A stretch of DNA of 64,000 nucleotides from Rostratula benghalensis. Lineage: Eukaryota; Chordata; Aves; Charadriiformes; Rostratulidae. The notes below the pieces were generated by a model, which did not search any database, was not told where the DNA came from, and saw only the letters and a list, made by a program, of their open reading frames with translations. Numbering within the stretch: position 1 is the stretch's first letter; every line of letters starts with the position of its first letter. The stretch lies in the NCBI GenBank assembly GCA_013399305.1, contig VXAI01000117.1:582497-646496 (forward strand). Direction: 5' to 3'. This document shows, piece by piece, positions 35,101 to 47,816 of the stretch. Position numbers and translations under genes: made by a program.

Positions 35101-38100
35101 GCAACCTCCCGAGTCTCAGCCCAGTGTCTCTAGTAGTGTTGCCCTCTGGCAGGGTCCTCCATCTTGCTGTGGTTCAGCCAGCGGTGGCAGAGGCAGGAGC
35201 CTTGCTCAGCCTTTTGCTGGTGAAAAGTTGTTCTTTCTGCAGCGCTTTGGTGCTCAAGGCAGAAGGGGATGGCTTACTAATTGGAGAGCTTTGCCTTTGC
35301 TGATGAATACACCTTGAGAGCTGCTCAGCTGATGGCACTTTCTTCCCTCAGCCAGTCCAAAGCAGCATAAAATACTGTGCCAAGCTCTGCCAAAACATTG
35401 CACGGCTGCCAGGCGTTATAATTAGAAACAAGGCCCTGGAGGGAGTTTTCTGCCTGCAGCACAGCATGCTGCTGAAAATAGTGGTGTCCAGGCCAGGTCT
35501 ACATTCAGGGCAGTGCAATGCCACCAGTACAGCTGAAGTTAGCCCTTGAGTATTATGTTGTCCAGACAGTGAGACTGCTGGAGGGCTGCACAGGCTGGGC
35601 TATAGACAGTGAATCCAATCAGCTGTGGAGGTGCTGCCCGTGCTGCATTGGATTTAATATGTGGCTGTAATGCCAGACGTCAGACTCTGCAGGGCACATT
35701 TTGCTGGGTAAAAGTGGTGTGTATAGGATGCGTAACTGTCAATCCCAAAGAACAGAAAGCAGCAGCACATTCAAGGCAGAGCAGACCTGACGGGCTAGGA
35801 AAAGCTGTTTTGATATAAGACCCTCTGGTGCTTCTGGACCTATATGCAGCAAGCCTGTGGCTCCTCTGGTCTCTTGCTTGCTGGATGAGCATATGCTGGC
35901 CCTGTTACACGGCACCATTGTGACTGCTGGCAGAGTTCTTGTTGACTTTGATAAATGATGTACTGAAATCTGACTGCTATTCTTCCGTGTGCTTTCATGG
36001 TAAAAAGGTGTGGTTCTCTCATGTTATCTATCTTTCTGTATCTGCACAGGACAAAAGAGTTCTGGGAGCTGATTGTCTGCAACTCCTGCAAACAAATCAG
36101 AAGTCTTACTCCTGCACAAAGTTTAGGAAACACTCACGATAAAAGTGCTGTAAGACAGAATACAGTCAGAGTCCCGTGGGCCTTACTTGATAAGTGATGA
36201 GCTGGAAAAACCCCTCTGAGCCATCTACTGCCTCTCAGAATAGGGATTTAAACGGAGCTTATGAAAATGTCTCCTCTGTGCTTTCAGTTTCCAGCTGGTG
36301 CTCTTTGTCATGCCATCTCAGCCTCATTTCCTATTTGTTTCACCTTTCCTTCGTACCTGTAACTCTGAAATTGCTTGGACAATTAGGTATTTGTTGTCAC
36401 CTTTAGTCCTTTTTCTTACAATTGGGAATGTGAGATATGTGCAAGTAGTCATGCATTACTCCTTCTCATCCTTCCCTTGCTCTGATGGCATTTCTTATAT
36501 TTGTCTCACACTTAGACCCATCTGCTTTGTAATACTGGAATGCAGCTAATAAGCAGTATGATTTTTATCCAAACTATTTTAAGCCATTATTATTTATTTT
36601 TACTCCTCCTATTGTATTTTTTGGAGCTAATAGTCATGACGCTATCGTTATTATTGACTTCTAGTTTGTACATAAGGCTGGGGTTCATAATCTATTTCTA
36701 TGAAAAATACAATTTGTCCTCCACAAACTTTTCAACACTTACTCACTGAGTAGAAACAGGACTTCTTTTGAGAATTTGCGCATATATCCTTTAATTAGCT
36801 TGAAGTTCAAATTAGTTATATGTTTGTCCCTTTGAGAACATTAATACCTGTGTCAAATCTTTCACTGAGTACTCTTGATATCAGAATAGCACAGATGCTT
36901 TATGCTGTCCATATAATAAAAATGAAATCTTGTCACCTGGCTCCAGGTGACACTGGAAAATATTAGATTGTAAATAACCTAGTTATAAAAAAAAAAAAGG
37001 CATTAAATGACTATAATTATGGCAGGTTAAAATATAGTCAGGTCAGTAGCTTAGATAAGTCTTAGGTGAGGCTATTTGTGATGTCAAAACTAAAGGCACC
37101 TTCCATCAGCCCGCCTGCACAGCTAATTGGTGTGACATGATTCAAACATCTGTAATGAGGGAAACATATGGGTGAGCAGGAACTTGTGCACCCAAGGTTA
37201 CAGGGCAGATTACGTGAGGCAGCCCTGTTGCTCTGGGGAGCTTTCTGGCTGCACTCTCACATGGCCATAGGGGCTTGGCCCCAGCCTTCCCCGTGTGTTG
37301 GTACCCCATGGCCAGGGAAGTTGCAGCAGGGGCTGAGCAAAGCGTTAGGTACTTGAGGAGGGAAGTCCCAAAGCCCTGAATGGAGAGCTTGCAAGATAGT
37401 TGTCACATCATGCAAAAGCAGGGCCATGGGTAAGTAGCTGGGTACCCAACCAGGCTGCCAGAGGCACTTCTGCTTCAAGTTCATAGGTTGTGACTGGTAT
37501 TGTGTTGGACTTCTCTTGATGGCCATCCCTGAAGGTGCTTTTCTGGGCTGGGCAAGAGTTGGGCTCTGTTTTCTCCTCCTCCTCTGAGCAAATTAATCTC
37601 CCACTTCCAAGATGGGAATTTTCTTTACCCCGCTGAAAGCTAGTCCTACAGCCAAACTTACTTTGCTTTACACAAATACTGCAATATTCCCTGTGACTTG
37701 CAAGGAAAAAAACACAAGTTCCTAGTCTGCAGATTAAGATGCTCTTTCATACAAGGCAAAAAAAGGTATGAGGTTGTTGATTTCTGTTCCTGCAGATGGT
37801 TATGTATTTCATATTGAGTATTCACAGAAACAAAGACTGGAGCTCCATTTCTGCTCTCTCACTGGCCTGAGGAATGTGAAGGTTTTTCATGCCAGAAGAT
37901 GCAGCTACAAGAGGTGGTTGGGGAGCTCAGTCTGCTGGGAAGGTGTGTGCTGAGCTCCCAGGAGCTGGGGATAGCATCACTACTAATACCATCCGGCAAG
38001 GGTGTCCTCTGAAGGACAGCGGTGTCAGGTGAAAGGGAAGGGCATCGCTGCTCTTGCAGTGGAGTCCACACGGCCTTCCCTAGGTGCCTGAGGGCTGCCA

Positions 38101-38660
38101 GAGATGAATTCACAAACTGCTGCTCTAAGGTGATTGGTCTGAAGTGTCAAAAGGTTAGTAAAAATAGCTTGTAAGACAAATTAATGTTGACCTTTAATGA
38201 TGGGTTGAAATCAGTAGCAAAAAGGCAAGGCTTGCTAGAGACCAATTTTGATTGCATAAAACCTCTACAAGATAAACAAGGAATGATTTGAAAAGCCCAT
38301 GTGATGCCTAGGCCAGAGATCACAGTGTCACGGGACGATGCTGTTGGCAAGTGATCTGGTGGCTCCGTACCAATGGGTCACTTGCTGTGTCACTGAGCCA
38401 CTCTGATTTGAGTGATATGTGTGTGTGTGCTGTCATTGTAGCCATCAGGTAAGCTACTCCTCGTGTAAAATCATAATAATGTTGACAACATTGGTTGAGA
38501 TACTGTTTTATGTGCTGAAGGATGCATAACTCAGTGATCCTCGTGGAGGTTCATCATCTGATCCAACCATAGGTCTTGCTATGTAAATTTATCCATAAGG
38601 CTCAGAGCTTTAGGTGCTGCATGCTAAGATTTATTCTTGAGAAATGTCTCAATCCTACAG

Positions 38661-38760
38661 TGTGAGGAGGTGGCCAGCACAGCTGTGTGCCAAAGTGACC
38701 TTGACTTTGTGAGCAAGGATGCTGACCTTGCTGTGGCCAGGGAGATTGAGGACCTCTGCA
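38661..38760 (+). ncRNA. Candidate exon (unproven)
   Basis: This 100-base segment lies between the acceptor GTCTCAATCCTACAG and the donor GCA|GTAAGT. Only one frame is open across it, beginning CEEVASTAVCQ and ending AREIEDLC; the others stop. The pyrimidine tract is short. No family is recognised. Confidence 0.2.
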
Positions 38761-38880
38761 GTAAGTGGCAGTAGAAAAACAGCACAGTGGCCTTCTCTTC
38801 CGTGCCTTGTCTTTAGTGGGTGTGTGAATTCATTCAGATTGTTTTTCCAGTTAAACTGAAAAATAAGAATTAACATCAAC

Positions 38881-38894
38881 AATAATAATAATAA
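38881..38894 (+). repeat. AAT trinucleotide microsatellite
   Basis: Between four and five AAT units. Confidence 0.9.
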
Positions 38895-38999
38895 CCTAGA
38901 AGAACTCTGATTTCTTCTACTGCTTTTCCTGGAAGTTAGGAGTCTTGCCAGCCATGATTAGCTCAAAGCATTCAGATTTTGGTTTTGCTCCCCAATAAA

Positions 39000-41900
39000 A
39001 GTGCACAGACAGCCATGTCTCTGTCCTGGCGTGACAGCACAATGAGAAAATTGTATCTTTAAATATCAACTTAATCTAATCTGGGACAAAAACAATAAAA
39101 GGCTTTAATTATAATTGCACGGTGCCTGCAGGCTGTCACCAGAGGGCAGAGACAAGGTTGTTCATTGCCACGTGTGGTTAGTTTAGAAATTAAATCCCCG
39201 TTTCACAAAGGCAATAGATTTCTCTCTCACTTGTGTCCTTTCCAAATATTTCAGCTCTGTAACCAGATAGCTCATTTCATCAGCATCTGTCAGAGACTTT
39301 CTCTTGCTTCTGTCAAGCTATGTTCAAAGGGGCAAGGAGAAATGTCTTTATAATACTATACACGCCCGACTTCGTAACATCACAGCTTACATGAAATACT
39401 AGCTCTAAATATAAACAGGAGACTAACTTTTCCTTCACAGGGATTTTTCTGCTGTTTTGTACTTGCAGCTTGCATGCTCTGTGGATGCATCCCACCCTGA
39501 GTAACCGCAGCAAGAACGGGGTGAGTCTAGTGGGAATGCATCTTTGATCAGGAACTGCTCTCATATGGTACGTGTGGAAAACCATGCTGTGGTTTCAGCT
39601 TAGAAGAATAAAGGTTTTAAAGCCCAGACCAGCAAGGTACAATTTGTACACTGCTTACCCTATGCAGGGAAGGCGGATTCTGAGAACTCCTGTATTTTCC
39701 ACTTCTTAAATTGGAAAGACAGCGAGGGTTTTGAGGGAGTCAGTGGCAGCCTATGAATTCCATTTTTGTTCTGGTAAGTATCGTGAGGTTTTTGGCAGCA
39801 GGAAACCAGTTCGGTCTTAGACACTGAAGCAAGGCACATCAACCTTCAGAAACCCCACCCTGGCAGAGCCCTGGCGGCAACTGGTAGTCATTGACTTGAA
39901 ATAGCTCTGTCAGCATTTCCACTTGAGGACTAGTGCGTGGAAAATCCTAGTATGAGGGGAATGGGCAGAAGTGCCACAGCCTGAATGTTTTAAAGAGAAA
40001 TGCCCTCTGCCAAGGAACAGGGGCTCTCTGCAGCAAAAGGCAGAAGTAGGAGATCCGAAATCCCTGAGTTTCCTGCAAATACCAGGGACATGTTGGCAGC
40101 ATGGGTACCTGGGGAAGTAGGGGGGTGGGAAGAGGCACTCAGTTGTCTGATTTTTCATGGCTGCCTACCTCCTTGCTGTAAGGAGTGGTTTGGTGACTTA
40201 GTTTTGTTTAGGAAGAGGTTTTTAAAAGTCTTTGCAATCCTCCCTGGTTGTTTCCTGGGTATTTAAACTGCATACAAACACCTAAGGACTTTGCAGCTTG
40301 GGGAGGCTGAAAGTCCTGCATCAGATGATGCCAGGCAGAAAACACCTAAAAGAGACCAGAATTATGGATCTGAAGGATGCTCATAGCCTTTGAAGGAACA
40401 AGGCAGGGTGACTCCTAAGGACAGCACAGGAATAAGGAGGAATGCATGAAGCCTTGAGCGGGGATTAAGTAAATTTAATTTACATATAACTTCTGTTAAC
40501 GTATAATGAAGCACTCAGTTATGTGTATTTCCCTGTCTGAAGAGGGAAAAACAATTGGGGAAACCCACGGATTGGGAAGGATTTGTCCTCTGTCTGAATT
40601 CCAGGAGTATATTGATGGAGAAAGATGCTGGATGCTGTTTGCAGTGTACTGGGTTTGCAGTATTGCCAGATCTTAAATTCTGCTGCTCTGCACAATGAAA
40701 ATAAAGAGGCTAAGATGAAATTGGACAGTGTCCTAAATGTGACATGGATGTCTCACAGGATGCTAAGTGGGTACTCAGCAAGCAGATTCAGCATCACTGG
40801 TGTCAGCCATGTTGTTACAGATGTGTGATCAGCATTTTTTGCCATCGAGTTTCTTCTTGCTCCCAGCTCTGGCAGATTTAGTGCCTGGTGAACGCATGAG
40901 GAAGGACAGAAGCTCAATGCACGCAGGAGTTTGACTTTGCACTGCAGCAAAAAAAGAGCAAAGAAGCTGTGGCTCTTTCAGCACATCTAGTTTTAAGGAG
41001 TTACTGCTGCAGGATACACTCAGGACTTGAGAAGAAACAGTACTACATGTGCTCCAGCAATTCAGGTGCTGATGTTTTCCTCTCCATCTTCTTCCCACAC
41101 TAGTTGGCCACATCACTAATGCTGTCACCGGGGGACGTGTTTTCCCATCGCCCATCTTCCAGACAACTCCGTGGAGGGGAGTTGCTCCTAAAATAAGATG
41201 CAGAGGCTGGGTCTTGCTCTCTGCTTTCCATTTATCACGTTGTTCAGATAGCTTATGCAACGAGGGATTGGATACTTGTACAATGTTTCTGATCTTAGCT
41301 TTGTGGTCAAGAACAGAATAAAAGATATGGGGAAGCAGACTTGCTCTTTCACCCAGCCTCTTGTTTGGTCTCATAAAGACTTAGTCAGAATCCAATCTCT
41401 CCCCACCTTGCACCAGGATATCTTATTCTTTAATGAGCAAAATTTTTATATACTAGCTCAGTCAATAGAACAGGGAAGTGGGATAGGGGCTTGTCAAAGC
41501 ATGTGACAAATATATTGTAGGGTAATATTATTTTGTCCTACCAGCTAATGTTTGGACTCTACATTTATGATTTTTACATTTTAAACCATAAATTTTTGTC
41601 AGATAATCAGACTATAACACTCTGATAACAGTCACATGCCTTTAGTTGTGGTTTAGTTTCATGGTCATAATATTGAATCACTTTAAAGCATAGACAAGAT
41701 AGCTTTATTCTAGTAACTATTTATTTCCATGCTTTTCTGGGCTTGCATTTTTTTCTCAGCACATTTTTCATTCTGAGTGTCTAATGCTTAGATTTTGGTT
41801 TATGTCTGTGGTGTTTTACCCCCCAAATGCTGTTTTGGACTGTCTCCCTTCAACAATACCTTGGCGTATCTTTAGTTTGGGAAAAGTTACATTACACAGA

Positions 41901-44900
41901 ACACTGCTGCCAGGCTGCATAATGAACTGCAAGAAGACTGAAAAATGCTGCTTTGTTTTCTCTGAGGTTCCCACTCTGTTGCTTAATTTGGTAGAACTGA
42001 GCCCAGTTTTTCACATCGTGGAGGCTGAATTTCTGACCCAGCTTGCTGCTCCCACCCTCCTGGGACACCCAGAGCTTCCAGAAAGTCTCTATGTGTCTTC
42101 AAAGGTGGATCCAGAGCAGACGGCCATGTACCACCAAACAAACCGGTTTGGTATCTATAAATGATCTGTTGGGTCTGCTGTTCATCACTTCAGTGTGATG
42201 GCTTAAATGGAGTTGAGCCTTCACTCGGCAAGTGAAGAAGGAAACACTTTTAATCGGGAGCAGGAATCATTGAGCCAGCTTGCCAAATCAGATTAGGAGC
42301 AGTTTATATGACCGTTGTAAGGATTTATCATAAAGTGCCTGGACATGGGAGACATCAGTACATAAACAAGATATCCCCTGATTTTTTAATTATTTTGGCT
42401 GGCAACAGTGAAAAGTATTTGAAAGGCTTGGTCCTTTGTAGTGTTGAATATCCTCAGCTCCAGTTGCACCCCTTGAAATCCAATGTGCTTGGCACCTTCC
42501 CAGGAGGTGCATCTGGTAACAGCCCCGTGCTGCCCTCCCTCCCAGTGAGCAACCACTACCACCTCAAGGATGGAAATTAAAGGAACATCCTGACTCCATC
42601 AAGAACTGCAAGACATTCCTTGTGTGTGAAATTACTTCACATTCAAGATTTTTACATAGCTGTGCTACCACTTACAGAAACATGTTTTCACAGTTTAAAT
42701 GCATTAACCCCATTGGACCACAGGTCTCTATGTAGGATTTGATGTGTCTTCAGGAGATGTTCAGGACCTGACCAGGAATCTATGTGAACTAAGTACAAAC
42801 AGGAAGGAAAAAAAAGCCACTCCTGGAAATTAAAAAATAACTGAATTTAGATCAAACACTTGGAAAGCCTGGCTTTTGCCCTAAGAGGTTAATCAGTATT
42901 TGGAATTTTTTTGCCGTGGGAGATTCCTTGTGTAATATTCAGTGGCAAGATCAAAACCCAGCATCATCTTTTGAGTGCCAGTGTCACGCCTGGCTAGAAA
43001 CAAGCTAGATCAGCCCTAATGATATTTGCTCCCAGACGTACTGCTGAATCTCTCACTATGTTTGGGATAGGAAGGAATTTCCTCATGTGGTGAATTGGCA
43101 AAGCCTTGGGGTTTGTCTTGTTCTTGTGCATTGCTCAAGGACCATTTTTTGGATTCTTATTTCACATTCTTTGACTTTCTGCAGCCTTGTGATCAGATCT
43201 GAACATTTCTCTTTTCCCATCACTGGGCCCTGTTTTGTCTCTTAAGATTTCCTCTGCTTTACCAATAGGTGTGGATGCATCTGATTTTTCTGCATTACAA
43301 ATATAATCTAGTGATCACAAAATTAATCCACTTTATTGCCCACCTGGAAATAAGATGCAGGGAAAGGAAGAGTGTAAAGGGAATAATTAGCTGCTTAGTC
43401 AACCACAGTCTTTGACTCCATTCTCTAGAAAACAAATGTATTTCAGGATGCTTCGGTGTGCAGAAGTATGGTCAAAGCACACATAGTGTTGCAGCAGCAC
43501 TACATGAGTGACTTCTCTGCTTTCATGTGCTACTAGATCATTATCAGGCCTAGTATGAGACAAAGAAAGTAATTGCTAAACCTCACCGTTAATGACACAA
43601 TTCCTTTATCACTCCCTTGCAGCACAGTCAATTACTCCTGTTACTTCAGGCACATTACTTACAGGACTTTGTGAAGAGCCTCAATGCTTTATTTTGGTGT
43701 TCTTGGCAGCCTGTGTGTACTTCAGCCTTACTTGAAGCCAATGGAAGACTTAGCACTAGATTCACAGAGTGCAGGCTTTGACATGGGTCAAGTAGAGCCA
43801 ACAACCAGATCCTGCTTGATCTGATGTATCTCTAGCTGCTTTCTCCATTCTGCAAAAGGTAAGCTTATTTTAAATAATAGTCCCTAGCCTGGCATACCCC
43901 TTCTCACATTCAGTCCCCATGATTAGAAACCCACCAAGACTACACAGCAATGTGAAAGCTTTCTTGTGAGCAGGTGCCTTGTCAGCATTCCTTCAATAGG
44001 GATATTCAGTTCAGCACATTGTAATTGTAAGCAGCATTGGCAGTTTAATACCTAATGGCATTAGTTATAGTTAAACTGGTCTATACAGAGGGGTGCGGGT
44101 GTTTTCCCAAATAGGGCACTGCTGTCCTCCCTTCCTTCTAGCGCCTTGGCAGTGCACATCTGGTTTAATGTCTTCCTTGCTGTTTGTGGGCCACCCTATG
44201 GATCTAGAGGCTGCCAAAGGTGCTCATGCAAGAAAGTAGCCCCTTGTGTGCGTCTGTCAGCAGTGACCCCCCAACTGTGGGACCAACAAAGTGATTGTTT
44301 CCTCTGTCAGCTCCACCATCATCCAGCACTCAAAGCTTAAAGGGTTCTTTGACAAGCCTCAGCCGATCATACTGAAATCCCTTTCATTTAACTCCACTTT
44401 GCCCCTGTCCTGATGCTGAAGTCAATAGCAAAAAGTCCTTTGACTTCAGCTGTGCTGGGATGTGTCCCCTACCTGGCCAAAAAAAGAGGAATAGGCTGCA
44501 ATGTTATTTTGTTACTGTTTGTCATTTATCATAATTGTTGTTTCACTGTTAATTGCTGTTCATCTGAGGAGCACGCATGAAGCATGCTTCCTATTTGGAA
44601 TTGACAGGGAACATCTCAAAATATCCCTGAGGATTTTTAAAATCACAAGCCTCAGAAAGATAACAAAATTAGCCCACATAATTCTCCTTGATTTTCTTTA
44701 TGCTTGCTGACAAGGTTAGCAACAAGCCTGCTTCTGAGATTTTGTTTTGTCTCCTCTACCATAGAATCTGGATTGGCAAGTGTTAGGTCTGATTTATTAT
44801 TCTATATCTTGTTTTTCTTATAGAAAGAGTGATGACATTAGAAACAAATTACATGAAAACATCATAAATTATAAAGGCTGGATACTGAGGAAAACTAATA

Positions 44901-46837
44901 AAAGTCAACTTTTTTTTTTCTTCATTATTAACTTAAATTTTCCCCAGAAGACTGTCCCTAACTGATACCTGTTTAATACATCCTCCCCCTACATTGAGTT
45001 GCGGGATGATTTAAGCAGCTTTGTTGTGAGGTGAATGATGAAGCCCAAGCTCGGTGAAACTGCTCAGTGATGAGACTGAGTGTGGTCTGTAGTACAGCTG
45101 TTGGTCGGTGAGCCTCAGACAACTTCCTCTTCAGTTACCTTAAACTCAAGCAATTCTGTCTGTCTTCTATATGCCAGCTGTCAGCTATTCCTGGAATTGA
45201 GTTCTAGGCTAGTAGCGTGCATTTTAGCAAAAAAATCTATTGTTTCTCAATTTTTTTCATTCTCATAAAGAAACGTTAATTTCTCTAATTTCTGTTGATT
45301 TTTCCCATGCACCTCCTGCTTCTCCCACACGTTCTGGCTTGCGACAGAGGCTCTTTTATGATGAAAGAAAGTAGGACCTATTCATGAGAAGAAGCAGGCA
45401 TGGTCTGGATGTTTCAGAGGATCAGCTTGTAAGTAGCTTGTCTTTATTGTCTCACGGTATGAACATGAGTCCCTGTCCTTGTTAATCTGGTTGATTCAAG
45501 AGTTAGGAATGGTGTGCAACAATATCGATGGCTTATCCCTAGGGCTGAAGAATGAGAATGCCCATTACTTCCATTTGAAAATTTGAGTTACTTATGTTCT
45601 CAGCAAAAGCTCCTAATTTTCTCAACTATTTCTGTATATTCAGCATAAAAGGATTGCATAATGGGCCCAGTGACTCCTGCAACTATTGTTTACAATCTGT
45701 CAGCTAATCCTTTCTGTGAGTCAGGCGGTGCCTATTGGGTTGGGCATTTGATCGGGATTAGAAACTCATTATGATGATGATGCAAATTGCAGTGCTGCCT
45801 GGAGGCCTCAGCAGATTTACAGCCACGTTGTGCTAGACAGCATGCAAACTTATAGCTTGTAGCCTGTTGTTAGAGCACCTTCACTCTAATTCTGGATTTG
45901 ACCCCATTTCTCCTCATGGCCCTTGGGTAAGACATCTAATCCTGTTCTGTTTCCATATCTTTTCAGGGGAGATGATAATGCATTTCCTACCATCAGTCAA
46001 TGCCTGGAACCACCTGCTTTTGGAGGAGAATGCCAGGATGATGTCACTCAAAGGCCAGAGGGAAACACTGCAGTGCAAGTGGGAAATAGCATTTCCTCTG
46101 CTCAAGTGACTCTACCATTCAGTGAAGTAGGTTTCGCAATGGGAATTTGTGCTGCTGAAATGGGAATTGGGTGCTGCCTGCACCCAAGAACATGCAAAGT
46201 GAAAACCACAACAAGTCTTGAGTGGCTCCAATGCTCTTTGCTGCCATGGAGTCACTCACTGAGCCAGGAGTGCATTAAGTGGCATTAGGGCCTTCCCTCT
46301 GCCCTCTCTGTGCTGCACACGGCTCCTGTCCTAATGTGGGGCAGACTCTTCTCCTTCCTGTCCTTTCAGGCTCTGGGCGTTCCTGCTGCTGCTCTTCCCA
46401 TTCCGTGCCAAAAGAAAGCTTGCTGGGTACAGGTGCCATCACACCCTGTTTGTGCTCCATCTCTGTCCTGCCACGTCCATGCATTTGTGTCTGCAGTTAA
46501 CCCTGAGCCTTGTCTTCATCTGCCATTCACTCACTGGCAGCTACTGACCTGCAACATTGCTCAAATGGGAACCTTTGACAGGGATAAACTCTCCGTATAG
46601 TTTTAGGTCAGGGCGAGCTTGACTGGATTTTATCAGCTCATAGAAATTATGCCTCTTCTTATCTGTCCCAGAAGGTGGCTGTACCGGTAACTTGGAAAAA
46701 TGGAACTGAGCTAAGTATAGATGAGCCCTCGGAGGATTGTCTGCTGCCCCAGGTAGCAGACAGTAGTCTGCTTTCCCAAGGGAAATCCCTTGCTGGCAAA
46801 AGTGCTGGCCCGTGGGGCCACTTTGCAAGATGCTTCT
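39000..46837. other. Intergenic block, no recognised gene
   Basis: The block includes an A/T-rich, conserved-looking stretch with a CTCF-like motif (39,050-39,150), a splice-flanked 52-base segment (39469-39520) and a 181-codon minus-strand open frame (40829-41374) with no recognisable domain. A second enhancer-like stretch lies near 45,740-45,830 (octamer ATGCAAAT and GGATTAG sites). No mobile element is recognised before the CR1 at 46,838. Confidence 0.6.
39136..39149 (+). promoter_or_regulatory. CTCF-like motif
   Basis: TCACCAGAGGGCAG matches the CTCF core CCASYAGRKGGCRS with one mismatch (T for C at the first base). It sits at the edge of an A/T-rich block with several homeodomain-type TAAT sites. 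Binding is not shown by sequence alone. Confidence 0.4.
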
Positions 46838-47093
46838 GATGACGGGTAACAGTTCGAAACTGAAAGAGCAGAGATTTAGATTAGTTATTGGGAAGAAATT
46901 CTTTACTGTGAGGGTGGTGAGACACTGGAACAGGTTGCCCAGAGAAGTTGTGGATCCCCCTTCCCTGGAAGAGTTCAAGATGAAGGTGGATGGGGCTTTG
47001 AACAACCTGGTCTAGTGGGAGGTGTCCCTGTCCAGGGCAGTAAGGTGGAACTAGAGGATCTCTAAGGTCCTTTCCAACCCAAACCATTCTATG
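46838..47093 (+). mobile_element. CR1 LINE fragment, 3' end
   Basis: The fragment reads AGAAATTCTTTACTGTGAGG, then GACACTGGAACAGGTTGCCC, GGTCCTTTCCAACCC and the terminal ACCATTCTATG. One frame keeps the end of CR1 ORF2: RLVIGKKFFTVRVVRHWN then RLPREVVDPPSLEEFK. About 255 bases remain; it is 5'-truncated and immobile. It is better preserved at its 3' end than the copy at 12,500-13,046. Confidence 0.95.
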
Positions 47094-47800
47094 TCTGAGA
47101 CATCTTTCAAATACAGCAGCATCCCTCAAGGACAGGAACATGCTGAGGAGCTCCCAAAAAGCTTCTTCTTAATCTCCCTCTTTTCTAAGCCCAGATCTCT
47201 TCTCTACAAGCTAATAATTATGTGCAGGCATCATCACAGCCATCACAGGCTACACCTGACAGATGCAGGGCTATCTTGTTTAGTGAACTTGTCTCACAGG
47301 AGGTTTGAGATGCTCACTTGGTCTGTACCTCCTTATTTGAGACTGACCAGCCTGAATCACTTCTGATAAACTAGGAGTCTCAAATGTCGTTAAGTTCCTA
47401 TCAGTTTATTAAAGTAGATGATTGGCTAGAGAAACTATCTCACTGTGAAATGCTCCCATACAAGAGAAAGCTACACCATGAGTGCTCCCCCGAGTAATTG
47501 CCAGAGGCTGCTATCAGCAGTATAATCAGCAATGGCTGGTATCACAGGGCACTGAAGAGCTTAATGTGAAACTCAGACCTCAACACATGCCAAAGAACAG
47601 TTGAGACAAGAGTGACTAAGGACTAATTGTGTCCACTGGATCATGAGAAAAAACTGAGAAGTAAATAGAGGAGCCACCAAAAAGTGGTCTGAGACTCGGG
47701 TCTATAGGAAACTGGGCTTCGTTCATTCTCTTGTATGAGGGACAACTGTTTCATATGGCCAAGGTTTTTTAGATACTATTTTATTCTATTACAGCACAAG

Positions 47801-47816
47801 GTCAGTCAGTCAGTCA
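47801..47816 (+). repeat. GTCA tetranucleotide array
   Basis: Four perfect GTCA units. Confidence 0.92.

Larger units (their letters stand above)
32000..38999. other. Intergenic block, no recognised gene
   Basis: The block holds a degenerate ATATAAACCTA array (32107-32141), an AAT array (38881-38894), a GT run near 38,420 and a candidate exon at 38661-38760. The rest is mixed-composition sequence with no gene, RNA gene or mobile element that I can identify. Confidence 0.6.

Noticed and set aside
40829..41374. Longest open frame outside CRY1 (181 codons, minus strand)
   Set aside because: No domain, signal or repeat is recognised, no splice or promoter context is seen, and frames of this size are expected in 64 kb of both strands.
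14050..45787. Several ATGCAAAT octamer sequences (14051, 22557, 23896, 45780)
   Set aside because: The count is close to chance expectation for A/T-rich DNA.
46812..47015. Open frame reading [13 protein letters not shown]
   Set aside because: This is the tail of CR1 ORF2 in a truncated retrotransposon, not a host gene. The same applies to the similar frame at 12,852.
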